Origin: Novosphingobium resinovorum | GTDB taxonomy: Bacteria; Pseudomonadota; Alphaproteobacteria; Sphingomonadales; Sphingomonadaceae | NCBI RefSeq assembly: GCF_027922145.1 | Contig: NZ_BSFC01000043.1 | Coordinates: forward strand, 1 to 64,000 | Direction: 5' to 3' | Length of the DNA: 64,000 nucleotides | Shown: one piece after another, positions 16,544 to 25,332 of the stretch | Layout of the letters: each line of letters begins with the position of its first letter | Numbering within the stretch: the first letter of the stretch is position 1 | Made by a program: the position numbers and the translations under genes | Notes under the pieces: generated by a model | Told to the model about the DNA's origin: nothing | The model's database searches: none | What the model saw: only the letters and a program-made list of their open reading frames with translations

Positions 16544-17270
16544 CAGAACTTGTGCCCGGCCCGGACACGAGAACGGGATTGCTGCGATAGAGCGCCGGGA
16601 ACGTCGCTTTAAGCGCGGTGACCTTCGGCAGGTCGTTGCGGCGGATATAGGCCGAATCCGGGTGCAGGGTCAGGTAGTCCTGATGGTAGGCTTCCGCTGG
16701 GTAGAAGCCCTTAAACGGCTCCACGCGCGTGACGATGGGGCGCTTCCAGGCACCTGCCTTGCCGAGTTGGGCAATATATCGCTCCGCGGTCTCGCGCTGT
16801 CCCGGCGACTGGGGGAACAGCGCGCTGCGATACTGGGTGCCGCGATCCGGTCCCTGCGCATTGAGCATCGTGGGGTCCGCGATCACCGAGAAGAATACGT
16901 GCAGTAATTGTCCGTAGCTGACCTGCCGGGGGTCGTACGTCACCTTCACTGCCTCGGCATGGCCCGTGCTCCCGCGTGAAACTACGGCGTATTTCGCGTT
17001 TTCCCGATCGCCTCCCGCATAGCCCGATACCGCGCTGCTCACGCCCCGGACATGCTGATATACGCCCTGAACGCCCCAGAAGCATCCGCCCGCGAAGACG
17101 GCGGTTTCGCGCTTGCCTACCTCCGAGGCCTGGAATGTCGGTGCCTGGATGCGGAATACGGCCTGCGTCGGGGCGGCTTGAGCGCTGTTCTTGCGCATGA
17201 GCGCCGTCGCTCCCGCCATACCTGCAGTGACGGTAACAACGAGCATGGCGATGCTGGCGATACGCTTCAT
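16530..17270 (-). CDS. msrA: Exported peptide methionine-S-sulfoxide reductase MsrA
   Basis: 246 residues. An N-terminal hydrophobic signal/anchor (IASIAMLVVTVTAGMAGATA) precedes the MsrA domain: AVFAGGCFWGVQGVYQHVRG (catalytic cysteine 63), SGYAGGDRENAKY, STGHAEAVKVTYDP and AYHQDYL. It reduces methionine-S-sulfoxide in oxidised proteins, here in the periplasm. The internal ATG at 17270 is chosen because it starts the signal sequence and lies 37 bp after a promoter-like GCATCC-N16-CGTAT motif. Divergent from dipZ, whose product could supply the reducing equivalents. No fused MsrB domain; msrB is a separate gene, now disrupted. Confidence 0.92.
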   Translation of the reverse strand: MKRIASIAMLVVTVTAGMAGATALMRKNSAQAAPTQAVFRIQAPTFQASEVGKRETAVFAGGCFWGVQGVYQHVRGVSSAVSGYAGGDRENAKYAVVSRGSTGHAEAVKVTYDPRQVSYGQLLHVFFSVIADPTMLNAQGPDRGTQYRSALFPQSPGQRETAERYIAQLGKAGAWKRPIVTRVEPFKGFYPAEAYHQDYLTLHPDSAYIRRNDLPKVTALKATFPALYRSNPVLVSGPGTSSAKDR

Positions 17271-17307
17271 GAACAAGGCTTTCCGGCTTCGTGGTTCCTG
17301 CGTGAAT

Positions 17308-17334
17308 ATACGATGCAAGCTGGCGGAAGGATGC
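17308..17334 (-). promoter_or_regulatory. Candidate ECF-sigma (SigK-type) promoter of msrA-sigK-rskA
   Basis: Read on the minus strand: GCATCC, 16 bases, CGTATATTC, the same elements and spacing as before the fasciclin gene (15209-15235). The -10 element is 37 bp from the msrA start codon. No equally good copy was found pointing toward dipZ. Confidence 0.6.
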
Positions 17335-17452
17335 ATGCCGCCGTCATTCATGGATCATTATGGTGCGCAAGCGTCTATGGACCGCAATACCGAATCCGCC
17401 GACGCATCGGAGCGCCGCGCGCTTCGGCATCTGCGGCAAGGCGGCGATACCA

Positions 17453-19189
17453 ATGATCCTTTTTCTGCTGGCTTACCTGGGCGGTGTGCTGACGATCATC
17501 AGCCCATGCATCCTGCCTGTGCTGCCTTTCGTCTTCGCGCGCGCCGACAGGCCGTTCCTGCGTAGCGGCCTGCCGTTGCTGCTGGGCATGGCGATGACCT
17601 TTGCCGCCGTAGCGACGCTGGCGGCGGTCGGGGGAGGATGGGCGGTCCAGGCGAATGCCTATGGCCGGATCGCGGCGCTTGTCGTGCTTGCCGCCTTCGG
17701 GCTGCTGCTGCTGTATCCCGCGCTTGCCGACCGGGCGACGCGTCCGCTGGTGGCGTTGGGCGGAAGGCTATCCCAATCCGCTGACCGGGCGGATCACGGC
17801 GCATCGAGTTTCTTTGCCTCGCTCCTGCTGGGCGTCGCCACCGGCCTGCTGTGGGCGCCTTGCGCGGGGCCCGTGCTGGGGCTCGTCCTCACCGGAGCCG
17901 CGCTGCAGGGCGCAAGCGCGCATACGAGCCTGCTGTTGCTGGCTTACGCGGCAGGCGCCGCGACTTCGCTGGCTCTGGCCTTGCTGGTGGGCGGCAAGGT
18001 CTTCGCCGCGATGAAGCGCTCGATCGGCGTGGGCGAGCGGATCCGCAAGGTTCTGGGCGTCGCCGTGCTGATCGGCGTCGCCGCGATCGCGCTGGGGCTG
18101 GATACCGGACTGCTGACGCGGCTCTCGCTGTCAGGCACCACGCGTTTCGAGCAGGGCCTGCTCGACCGGTTCCATCCGGATGATGCCATGCCTTCAGCTG
18201 CGATGGGCAAAGGCGGACGACTGGCCGACGAAGGCCCGGTCCCCTCGCTCGCTGGGGCCGGTGAGTGGATCAACTCGCCGCCGCTGACCCCGCAGTTGCT
18301 GCGCGGGAAAGTCGTTCTGGTCGATTTCTGGACCTACAGCTGCATCAACTGCCTGCGCTCGCTGCCCTACGTGCGGGCCTGGGCGGAGAAGTACCGGGAC
18401 CAGGGGCTGGTCGTCATCGGCGTCCACACGCCCGAGTTCGCGTTCGAGAAGGACCCCGCCAATGTCCGCAAGGCGGTGCACGACCTCGACATCGCCTATC
18501 CGGTCGCGATCGATAACGACCATGCCGTCTGGCGCGCGTTCCGCAACCGCTACTGGCCCGCCCACTACTTCATCGATGGCAAGGGCCGCATCCGTTACCA
18601 CCATTTCGGCGAAGGCGATTATGCGCAGTCGGAGAGGGTGATCCAGCGCTTGCTGGCAGAGAATGGAAACGCGGTGGGTAATTCCGGGACCGTCACCGTG
18701 TCGGCGACCGGAACCGGAGCCGCTGCGGGGCAGGGCAAGGCGCGATCGCCGGAAACCTATCTCGGCTATGGAAAGGCGCAACGGTTCGTCTCGCCGGGCG
18801 GTCTCGTGCGCGATACTCGTCACGACTACGCGGTCCCTGCATCACCGCGCAGGGACGACTGGGCACTCGGCGGCACATGGACGGTCGGGCGCGAACAGGC
18901 TTCGCTCGAGGCCGCCGGAGGCCGCATCGTCTATCGCTTTTATGCGCGCGACCTGCACCTTGTGCTCGGCCCGACCCGGTCGGGGCAGCGGGTACGGTTC
19001 CGCGTGACCATCGACGGCAAGGCCCCCGGAGCCGACCATGGCGCCGACGTCGATGCCAGCGGTAACGGAGCGGTCGAGAGCCAGCGGCTCTACCAGCTGG
19101 TCAGGATGCAAGGCGGCATGGCGGAGCGGACTTTCGCGATCGAGTTCCTCGACCCGGGCGTTCAGGCCTACGCATTCACGTTCGGCTGA
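17453..19189 (+). CDS. dipZ: DipZ-type protein: DsbD-like membrane domain, thioredoxin domain, C-terminal ligand-binding domain
   Basis: 578 residues. Residues 1-230 are a CcdA/DsbD-like membrane domain with paired cysteine motifs (ISPCILPVLPFVFAR and GLLWAPCAGPVLGL). Residues about 265-400 are a thioredoxin-like domain with CINC at the active site (WTYSCINCLRSLPYVRAW). The last 150 residues form a beta-rich domain (ALGGTWTVGREQASLEAAGG, then AIEFLDPGVQAYAFTFG) like that of mycobacterial DipZ. It passes electrons from cytoplasmic thioredoxin to periplasmic thiols. Start set at 17453 after AAGGCGG; upstream in-frame starts would add an unlikely polar leader. Divergent from msrA, a plausible electron acceptor. 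Confidence 0.9.
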   Translation: MILFLLAYLGGVLTIISPCILPVLPFVFARADRPFLRSGLPLLLGMAMTFAAVATLAAVGGGWAVQANAYGRIAALVVLAAFGLLLLYPALADRATRPLVALGGRLSQSADRADHGASSFFASLLLGVATGLLWAPCAGPVLGLVLTGAALQGASAHTSLLLLAYAAGAATSLALALLVGGKVFAAMKRSIGVGERIRKVLGVAVLIGVAAIALGLDTGLLTRLSLSGTTRFEQGLLDRFHPDDAMPSAAMGKGGRLADEGPVPSLAGAGEWINSPPLTPQLLRGKVVLVDFWTYSCINCLRSLPYVRAWAEKYRDQGLVVIGVHTPEFAFEKDPANVRKAVHDLDIAYPVAIDNDHAVWRAFRNRYWPAHYFIDGKGRIRYHHFGEGDYAQSERVIQRLLAENGNAVGNSGTVTVSATGTGAAAGQGKARSPETYLGYGKAQRFVSPGGLVRDTRHDYAVPASPRRDDWALGGTWTVGREQASLEAAGGRIVYRFYARDLHLVLGPTRSGQRVRFRVTIDGKAPGADHGADVDASGNGAVESQRLYQLVRMQGGMAERTFAIEFLDPGVQAYAFTFG

Positions 19190-19324
19190 GGCGTGCCATC
19201 GGCTGTGCACACAATGGCACATGGGCAACAAAACGTCATGGTAAGCCGGCGCAACCAAACTTTGGCCCTCGCAGTTTGCCCTTCCGACAGCGGCTGAGTT
19301 GGCCGTCTGATAAGGAGGATTTCC

Positions 19325-20161
19325 ATGAGGGCACTGTACTTTGCGCCGTTGGGCGTGATGGCGCTCGCTCTTACCGCGCCAGCTTTTGCGCAGGACGGGG
19401 ACGCGGTGGACTGGAGCGGCCCGTATGTCGGCGGCTCGATCGGCTACACGTTCCAGAAGAGCGACAACAACGAGCATCTTCGCTTCGACACCAATGCCGA
19501 CGGCACCTTCAACGACACGGTCACGACGACCACCGGCGCAAACGCGTTCTCACCAGGCACGTGCGGCGGCGCAGCGCGTGGTTCGACACCGGCCAGCGGC
19601 TGCCGGGGCGACAAGGATGCGCTGAGCTGGATGGGCCATGTCGGGTACGACCGGCAGTTCGGCAGCATCGTCGCGGGCGTGGTCGCCGAAGCGGGCAAGA
19701 CGTACATCGACGATGCCGTGAGCGAATATTCGACGACGCCTGCCTACTACACCATGCGCCGTCAGATCGACTGGAACGGCAATCTGCGTGCCCGGCTCGG
19801 CGTGACAACGCGCAGCGGCATCATGCCCTATGTGACGGGCGGCCTGTCCTACGCCAAGGTGAGCAACAGCTTCACCACCAGCAACGGGGCGAACAGCTTT
19901 ACGGAAGTGAACCGCAAGGAAGATGCCTGGGGCTGGAACGTCGGTGGCGGCGTTGAAGCCAAGGTCGCGCAGAACTTCTCGATCGGTGCGCGCTATCTCT
20001 ATACCCGCTACAATGCCGGCGATTACCGTGTCGATGTCGGTGCCGGCACGGCGCCTGCGACCAATCCCTTCCGCATTACCCCTTCGGGCGGAGCCAGCAT
20101 CAATCGTGGCGACAAGTTCGACACCCAGAGCGTCATGGTGACCAGCAGCTTCCGCTTCTGA
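19325..20161 (+). CDS. Outer-membrane beta-barrel protein (Omp25/31-like)
   Basis: 278 residues with signal peptide (cleavage after PAFA-Q, about residue 22) and small-barrel features: WSGPYVGGSIGYTFQKSDN, repeated aromatic beta strands (ARLGVTTRSGIMPYVTGGLS; NFSIGARYLYTRYNAGDYR), and a C-terminal phenylalanine in VMVTSSFRF. Function unknown; such proteins act as structural porin-like surface proteins. A strong AAGGAGG precedes the ATG by 6 nt and a long hairpin follows the stop, so it is a single-gene unit. It lies downstream of dipZ, but the 135-bp gap does not show whether they are co-transcribed. Confidence 0.85.
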   Translation: MRALYFAPLGVMALALTAPAFAQDGDAVDWSGPYVGGSIGYTFQKSDNNEHLRFDTNADGTFNDTVTTTTGANAFSPGTCGGAARGSTPASGCRGDKDALSWMGHVGYDRQFGSIVAGVVAEAGKTYIDDAVSEYSTTPAYYTMRRQIDWNGNLRARLGVTTRSGIMPYVTGGLSYAKVSNSFTTSNGANSFTEVNRKEDAWGWNVGGGVEAKVAQNFSIGARYLYTRYNAGDYRVDVGAGTAPATNPFRITPSGGASINRGDKFDTQSVMVTSSFRF

Positions 20162-20172
20162 TCGCGCTGACC

Positions 20173-20217
20173 TGAGGGCAGTTGCGAACATCTTGCTCCA
20201 CCTCGCAATTGCCCTCA
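20173..20217 (+). terminator. Terminator-like hairpin after the outer-membrane protein gene
   Basis: TGAGGGCAGTTGCGA / TCGCAATTGCCCTCA form a 15-bp stem with one G-T pair and a 15-base loop, 12 bp after the stop. There is no T-run. Confidence 0.6.
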
Positions 20218-20534
20218 TTGGTCACACCGCCAAACGTCCGGGCTTTAAACTCGAAGTTCCTTACGGGCAGTCTTGGGCCTTCAGAAAAGGGGAAGCTGCA
20301 CGTCCGCAACTGGATAACGAAAAGTGACCGCTGAGAGTCCGAGAAGGGGCGGTTCGGACAAGGGCGAGCGCCAGATCGAGCGCCATTTTGGGCAGTCAGC
20401 TTTGTATTAATAATTCGAGAGGTTGCACCGTTTGGCCGCCTTTATCCTCTAGAGGCTTCGAGAAATTCAGGAGCGCATAGGACCTTGGCTGCTGCCGGGT
20501 TATCGGGGCAATATGCGCATGCCCCCCATCCTCG
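20218..20534. other. Intergenic stretch between convergent genes, no gene seen
   Basis: About 317 bp between the hairpin and the convergent SDR gene. No supported open frame. The part around 20,250-20,360 loosely resembles 12,480-12,580 and may be worn dispersed-repeat sequence. Confidence 0.45.
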
Positions 20535-21266
20535 TCAGATTGTTGAGCGAACCGGCCGGACGATCAACGTATTAACGTCCACATCCGCCGGCTGCTCCAC
20601 TGCATAGGCGATGGCGCGCGCGATCGCGTCCGGGGTGAGCGCGATGGAGCGGAAATCGACCATGGCCTGCGCCGCGACCGGATCGGTGATCGTGTGGGCC
20701 AGTTCCGATTCCACGACGCCCGGCGCGATGATGGTGACGCGAATGTCGTCATGCTCCATGCGCAGCGCCTCCGAGATGGCGCGCACTGCATATTTTGTCG
20801 CGCTGTAGACGCCGCAGGTCGGCCACACGGCATAGCCACCGATCGAAGAAATGTTGACGAACTGGCCGCTGCCCTGGCTTTTGAAGCGGGGGAGGGCGGC
20901 GGCTATGCCGTGCAGGACACCGCGGATGTTGACGTCGATCATACGGTCCCATTCGTCAACCTTCAGGCTGTCGAAGCGCGACAGCGGCATCAGCCCCGCA
21001 TTGTTGACCAGCACATCAACGCGGCCATATTCGGCTTCGGTCGCGGCGATGAACGCCTCGAAATCGCCGCGGTCGGTGACATCGAGTGACCGGAAGGCGA
21101 CTGTGCCTCCCGCTGCGTTCAACTCCTCCGCCAGCGCTGCGAGCCGGTCGGTGCGGCGTGCGCCCAGCATCAGCTTCGCGCCGCGCGCCGCCAGGAGCCG
21201 CGCCGTGCCTTCGCCGATGCCGCTGCTGGCGCCGGTAATCGCGATGACCTTGTCCTCTATGGCCAT
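20535..21266 (-). CDS. Short-chain dehydrogenase/reductase
   Basis: 243 residues with the full classical SDR set: TGASSGIG near residue 11, NNAG near 87, a serine in FVNISSIGG, and YSATK (catalytic Y and K). The C-terminal IARAIAYAVEQPADVDVNTL is the usual end of NADP-dependent oxidoreductases annotated as YdfG/serine-dehydrogenase-like. The ATG at 21266 has GGAG 8 nt upstream and is preferred over a GTG three codons earlier. Divergent from an AraC-type regulator, its likely controller. A second copy of the same C-terminal tail occurs in the fused remnant at 25.6 kb. Confidence 0.9.
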   Translation of the reverse strand: MAIEDKVIAITGASSGIGEGTARLLAARGAKLMLGARRTDRLAALAEELNAAGGTVAFRSLDVTDRGDFEAFIAATEAEYGRVDVLVNNAGLMPLSRFDSLKVDEWDRMIDVNIRGVLHGIAAALPRFKSQGSGQFVNISSIGGYAVWPTCGVYSATKYAVRAISEALRMEHDDIRVTIIAPGVVESELAHTITDPVAAQAMVDFRSIALTPDAIARAIAYAVEQPADVDVNTLIVRPVRSTI

Positions 21267-21455
21267 GATAGTCACTCCCGTTCAGACAGACCGAACCATC
21301 GATCCGATGCCCCTTAGATGGCGCTATCTGGTCGGAAGGAGGTAGAACGGTCATCCGGGTTGATTGCACGATATTCCAGATTTATAGCGCCGCGCTGGAT
21401 CGGTCTCTATCAGCCGTGTAGGCTGATCGTACCGACTGCTTTAGGAGAGGCGCTG

Positions 21456-22352
21456 ATGGCGCATCAAGAACTGGCTCAGCAGATTGCCCGATACGCCGAG
21501 CGAGACGGTATCATCGAGACGCCCATCGCTCGGCTCACGCTGGTCCGCTCGGGCCGGGGTGGCGAGTCGGTGCATATGGTGCAGCGTCCGGCGCTGTGCA
21601 TCATCGCGCAGGGCAGCAAGCGCGTGCTGCTGGGCGATGCGGTGATCAACTATGGCCCTGCCAGCTATCTCGTCGCCTCACTCGACCTGCCCATCACAGG
21701 CGCTGTGACGCAGGCGAGCGCGGACGCGCCTTATCTCTGCTTCTGCCTCTATCTCGACCCCGCCCTGTTGTCGGAGATCGCGTTAACCCTGCCGCCTCTG
21801 CCGGCAGGCACGGAGGAGAGGGGCGGGATGACGCTGCATCCGATGACACCTGAACTGATTGACGCGGCGACGCGGTTGACGGCGCTGCTCGGCGATCCGG
21901 CGAACGCGCCGCTGCTCGCGCCGCTTATCGAGCGGGAATTGCTGGTGCGGCTGATGACCGGGCCGGGCGCGGGCATCCTGCGCGCGATAGCGAGCGGCGA
22001 AAGCCGCACCAGCCAGCTGGCCAAAGCGATCGCCTGGCTCAAGACCCATTTCCGCGAACCATTCAGCGGACCACATCTTGCCGCCCTTGCCGGCATGAGC
22101 CTGTCGAGCTTCCATGATCATTTCCGCCGCGCCACCGCCATGACTCCGCTGCAATATCAAAAGCAGTTGCGGTTGCAGGAAGCGCGGGCGCTGATGCTAG
22201 CCGGCCGGCTTGATGCGGCAGAGGCGGGCTTCCGCGTTGGCTATGACAGTCCTTCCCAGTTCAGCCGCGAATATCGTCGCCTCTTCGGCGCCCCACCTGT
22301 CCGCGACGTGGAGCGGTTAAGGGCAATGCCGCAGATGGCTATGGCGATTTGA
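21456..22352 (+). CDS. AraC-family transcriptional regulator
   Basis: 298 residues: N-terminal AraC_N-type cupin domain (ALCIIAQGSKRVLLGDAVIN, then PASYLVASLDLPITG) and two C-terminal helix-turn-helix motifs (FSGPHLAALAGMSLSSFHDH; EAGFRVGYDSPSQFSREYRR). This is the YqhC-like group, which usually controls a neighbouring reductase gene in response to aldehydes or other electrophiles. Start at 21456 with AGGAG 9 nt upstream. The 189-bp gap to the divergent SDR gene should contain its operator. Confidence 0.9.
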   Translation: MAHQELAQQIARYAERDGIIETPIARLTLVRSGRGGESVHMVQRPALCIIAQGSKRVLLGDAVINYGPASYLVASLDLPITGAVTQASADAPYLCFCLYLDPALLSEIALTLPPLPAGTEERGGMTLHPMTPELIDAATRLTALLGDPANAPLLAPLIERELLVRLMTGPGAGILRAIASGESRTSQLAKAIAWLKTHFREPFSGPHLAALAGMSLSSFHDHFRRATAMTPLQYQKQLRLQEARALMLAGRLDAAEAGFRVGYDSPSQFSREYRRLFGAPPVRDVERLRAMPQMAMAI

Positions 22353-22872
22353 GGGCGAGGCGTAGTTCGGTTCGATGCGGGGCGACGATACTTGCCCAGC
22401 TGTGATCCGCATCGTTTCAGGGGCAATGACGCGCTTGGAGAGCGCCAAAGACTGGATCGACAGCACTCGCTGCTCGTCGTCGCTTGCAACATAGGTTCCG
22501 CTCTCCGAGCATTGCGAACCGTCCGCATCTTATGTCCCCCTTGGCGAGACATCGGGTGCGACATCGGGACAGAGAGAATGTTCGGGATCATACGCCAGAG
22601 AACAAAGCTCCGCTGCCCTCACAGCGAGCGGCTCCTGCCGATGGCGCCATTGCACAATTCCGAGCGACAGCCGCGAGATATAGCTGACGGTTGGCACTTT
22701 GGAGTTTCGAAATGAAAGCCTAGTATCTGCGTTGGGTCGATTGCGTAGGCGGCATCGTGGGGCAGTGCCGTCATTTTCGCCTTGGTCGGCGAGTGTCGGC
22801 TTCGGCGAAGAGCCGACACTCGCACGATCGGCGGTCCCTTTAAAAAGGTTGGAAGTGGCACGCTCGGCGCAA
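22353..22872. other. Intergenic stretch with a perfect hairpin, no gene seen
   Basis: About 520 bp between the AraC gene and the 3' end of the LysR gene. No supported coding region. The only clear structure is the 13-bp perfect stem at 22789-22823. The remainder looks like degraded non-coding sequence with scattered stops. Confidence 0.45.
22789..22823 (-). terminator. Hairpin downstream of the LysR gene
   Basis: GCGAGTGTCGGCT / AGCCGACACTCGC form a perfect 13-bp stem with a 9-base loop, 50 bp beyond the LysR stop. Probably its transcription terminator, although no T-run follows. Confidence 0.5.
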
Positions 22873-23781
22873 TCAATCCGAAGCCGACAGTTCCCGCACG
22901 ATCTCCGCGACCAGCCCCCGCAGCCAGCGGTGCGCCGGATCCTGTCGGTATCGCACATGCCAGGCCATTTCGACGGGAAACGTACCTAGATCCACCGGCG
23001 CGGTAAGAATTTTCAAGCGGGAATCCTGTCGTAGTCGCCGGCAAATCAGTGACGGCAGTGTCGCGCAATAGTCGGTGACGGCCACCATCTCAGCGACCGC
23101 GAAGAAGTTGGTCACCGAAATCGCCACCTCGCGCTTGAGCTGCTGCTGCGCGAGCGCCTGGAACAGGCCCGCGCGCATTCGCCCCGGCGGTATGATGTTG
23201 ACGTGCTTGAGCGCCTCGAACTGCTCGCGCGTCATCGCGTCGCCCACGGTGGGATGGTCCGCCCGCACGGCACAGGCAAGGCTCTCGTCCATCAGATGCT
23301 GGACGACGAGATTGTCGGGAGGATCGACGATGCGGCCGAGCACCAGCGCAGTGGTGCCTGATACGACACCGGTCTCGACCAGATCGTTGCCATAGGGTGT
23401 CAGCCGCAGCTTGATGCAGGGCGCCACCTGCTGGAGCCGGGCGACGATGGCGGGGACAAGCACGAACTCGACATAACCATTGGGCGCTATCGTGAAAACC
23501 CGCTCGGCCTTGGCGGGATCGAAGCCCTGCTGGCCCAGTACAGCATCATCGAGCTTCGCCAGCGCATCGGCGATCGCGGGCGCGAGTTCCAGCGCGACGG
23601 CGGTGGGCTGGATCCCGTAACGCTCGCGGATGAAAAGCTGATCCTGCAGCATCAGGCGCAGCCGCGAGAGCGCGTTGGACAGCGCCGGCTGCGTCATCCC
23701 GACGCGCTCGGCCGCGCGCGTCACGCTCCGCTCTTCCATCAGGGCAACAAAGATAGGGAGCAGGTTGAGGTCGTATCGCAT
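22873..23781 (-). CDS. LysR-family transcriptional regulator
   Basis: 302 residues. Winged HTH at residues 1-65 (DLNLLPIFVALMEERSVTRA, then AERVGMTQPALSNALSRLR), followed by a periplasmic-binding-protein-like effector domain. The N-terminus MRYDLNLLPIF is typical of the NodD/LeuO-like branch. It diverges from the amidotransferase-like gene at 23897 with a 115-bp gap, so it probably controls that stress-gene group (DJ-1-like protein, quinol monooxygenase, and the now broken reductase and dehydrogenase genes). Confidence 0.9.
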   Translation of the reverse strand: MRYDLNLLPIFVALMEERSVTRAAERVGMTQPALSNALSRLRLMLQDQLFIRERYGIQPTAVALELAPAIADALAKLDDAVLGQQGFDPAKAERVFTIAPNGYVEFVLVPAIVARLQQVAPCIKLRLTPYGNDLVETGVVSGTTALVLGRIVDPPDNLVVQHLMDESLACAVRADHPTVGDAMTREQFEALKHVNIIPPGRMRAGLFQALAQQQLKREVAISVTNFFAVAEMVAVTDYCATLPSLICRRLRQDSRLKILTAPVDLGTFPVEMAWHVRYRQDPAHRWLRGLVAEIVRELSASD

Positions 23782-23896
23782 ACAGACATACTCTAGAGCG
23801 TATAACTGAAATCAGAATAATAAACTTCTGGAATATGTCGAATAGGGCCACCTTTCACTCGTCCGCAGCAAATGCGGTGAGACAATGGAGACTCAG

Positions 23897-24697
23897 ATGA
23901 CCAATGCGAAAGTGCTCTTCCTCGGATCCAACGCCACGCAGATCGAGCTGCGCGGCGGCGGCTCTGCCACGATTGGCCAGTACCTGAACGAGACAGTGGT
24001 GCCCGCGATGGCGCTGATCGAGGCCGGCTACGATGTCGTGCTCGCTACGCCCGACGGCACCAAGCCGCACATCGACGAAGCATCGGATACGGTGCAGCAT
24101 TTCGGGGGCGACCAAGCCGCGTATGAGCGCGCACGGCACTTCTTTGCCGAGGACCCCGCCATGAACGAGGTCCACACCCTCGCCTCGGTCATCGGACAGG
24201 GTCTGGACGAATTTGCAGGCGTCTTTGTCCCGGGCGGCCATGCTCCGGCGGTTGATCTGATGCAGGACTGCGAGGCGGGCGCCATTCTGCGCCACTTCCA
24301 TGCGGCGGCCAAGCCGACCGGGCTGCTCTGCCATGGTCCCGTCGCGGTGGTCGCCGCCCTGGCCGACCCGGCAGCGTACAGGGCCGCCCTGATCGAGGGC
24401 GATGACGCTAGGGCGACCGACCTCGCTAAGGGTTGGATCTATGCGGGTTATCGCATGACGGTTTTCTCGGCGAGCGAGGAGAAGATCGCCGAAGAGCACC
24501 TGCTGAAGGGCGAACTGTACTTCGACATGCCCAAGGCCCTGCGGCTGGCCAGCGGCGAGGTTTCGGCGGCTCCTGAAGATTTCGTTGCCAACGTGGTCGT
24601 GGATCGCGAACTGATCACCGGCCAGAACCCGGCCTCCGACCACGCAGTCGCGAAGGCCATGATCGAGGCGCTCGGCGGCCCGCAGACGGCCGCATGA
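23897..24697 (+). CDS. Type 1 glutamine amidotransferase-like protein (DJ-1/PfpI, Hsp31-like)
   Basis: 266 residues with DJ-1/PfpI features: KVLFLGSNA start, VVLATPDGTKPHIDE, GVFVPGGHAPAVDL, and the nucleophile elbow LLCHGPVAVVAAL with the cysteine followed by histidine. Proteins of this size and arrangement are Hsp31-like glyoxalase-III or chaperone relatives, acting on reactive carbonyls. ATG at 23897 chosen because GGAG lies 6 nt upstream; an earlier ATG at 23885 would place that site inside the gene. First gene downstream of the divergent LysR regulator. Confidence 0.88.
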   Translation: MTNAKVLFLGSNATQIELRGGGSATIGQYLNETVVPAMALIEAGYDVVLATPDGTKPHIDEASDTVQHFGGDQAAYERARHFFAEDPAMNEVHTLASVIGQGLDEFAGVFVPGGHAPAVDLMQDCEAGAILRHFHAAAKPTGLLCHGPVAVVAALADPAAYRAALIEGDDARATDLAKGWIYAGYRMTVFSASEEKIAEEHLLKGELYFDMPKALRLASGEVSAAPEDFVANVVVDRELITGQNPASDHAVAKAMIEALGGPQTAA

Positions 24698-24768
24698 GCA
24701 CGCGCATGACAGGTGGCGCGCTGCGGATGCGCGCCACCACGCGCACCCATTCATCAAGGATTACCCAT

Positions 24769-25062
24769 ATGACCAACCCTGTGAAGATCGTCGCCGTCCT
24801 GACCGCTCGTCCCGGCGCTGCCGACCAGCTCCGTACCCTGCTCGAGGGCATGCTCGCGCCGAGCCGGGCCGAAGCCGGCAACTTGCGCTATGATCTCTGG
24901 CAGGATCAGAGCGAGCCCACGCGCTTCGTTCTGGACGAGCTCTACACCGGCTCGGACGCGGTTGCCGCGCATCGCGCGACCCCGCACTTCCAGGCCTATC
25001 TGGCCGCGATCAGCGATCTTGCCGAGCGGACCGCCTTCGTCCTCGATCCCGTTTCGGCCTGA
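24769..25062 (+). CDS. Antibiotic-biosynthesis-monooxygenase-family protein (putative quinol monooxygenase)
   Basis: 97 residues, the normal size of single-domain ABM proteins. Features: VKIVAVLTARPGAADQLRTL, then NLRYDLWQDQSEPTRFVLDE and HRATPHFQAYL. The conserved histidine and the N-R-Y-D-L pattern match YgiN-like quinol monooxygenases. Likely role: cofactor-free oxidation of quinol-type electrophiles in the cytosol. It follows the DJ-1-like gene on the same strand (71-bp gap) and precedes broken redox genes. Confidence 0.85.
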   Translation: MTNPVKIVAVLTARPGAADQLRTLLEGMLAPSRAEAGNLRYDLWQDQSEPTRFVLDELYTGSDAVAAHRATPHFQAYLAAISDLAERTAFVLDPVSA

Positions 25063-25072
25063 GGAGGCCCCG

Positions 25073-25207
25073 ATGCGCAACCTGAAGCACTGGATCGGCG
25101 CCGCGCTGCTCGCGCAGCCCTTCTACGCAGAGGAAATTCAGATGATCGGACTTCTGGCGCAGACATGGCGCTTCGGGTTGCCGCACCGCCTGCAACCAGG
25201 GCGCTAA
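25073..25207 (+). CDS. Short open frame, possible gene remnant
   Basis: 44 codons from an ATG with GAGGAGG 5 nt upstream, starting 10 bp after the monooxygenase stop. The product (NLKHWIGAALLAQPFYAEEI onward) matches nothing I recognise, although the start has the look of an N-terminal signal. Given the broken genes that follow, it is probably the beginning of a lost gene. Confidence 0.3.
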   Translation: MRNLKHWIGAALLAQPFYAEEIQMIGLLAQTWRFGLPHRLQPGR

Positions 25208-25332
25208 ACCCGCCACCATCCCACACGAGACGGCAGCAGACCGCCACCTTCGTTCCGCGCCGCCGGACCGGAAGGAGCCATGCCGCGCGCCTGCCAAAAG
25301 GCGCCGGCTGATCCACGCACTCCGAGGAGATC

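Noticed and set aside
17335..17452. SigK-type promoter driving dipZ
   Set aside because: No plus-strand GCATCC-N16-CGTAT was found; only weak partial matches, so dipZ control by the sigma factor is left open.
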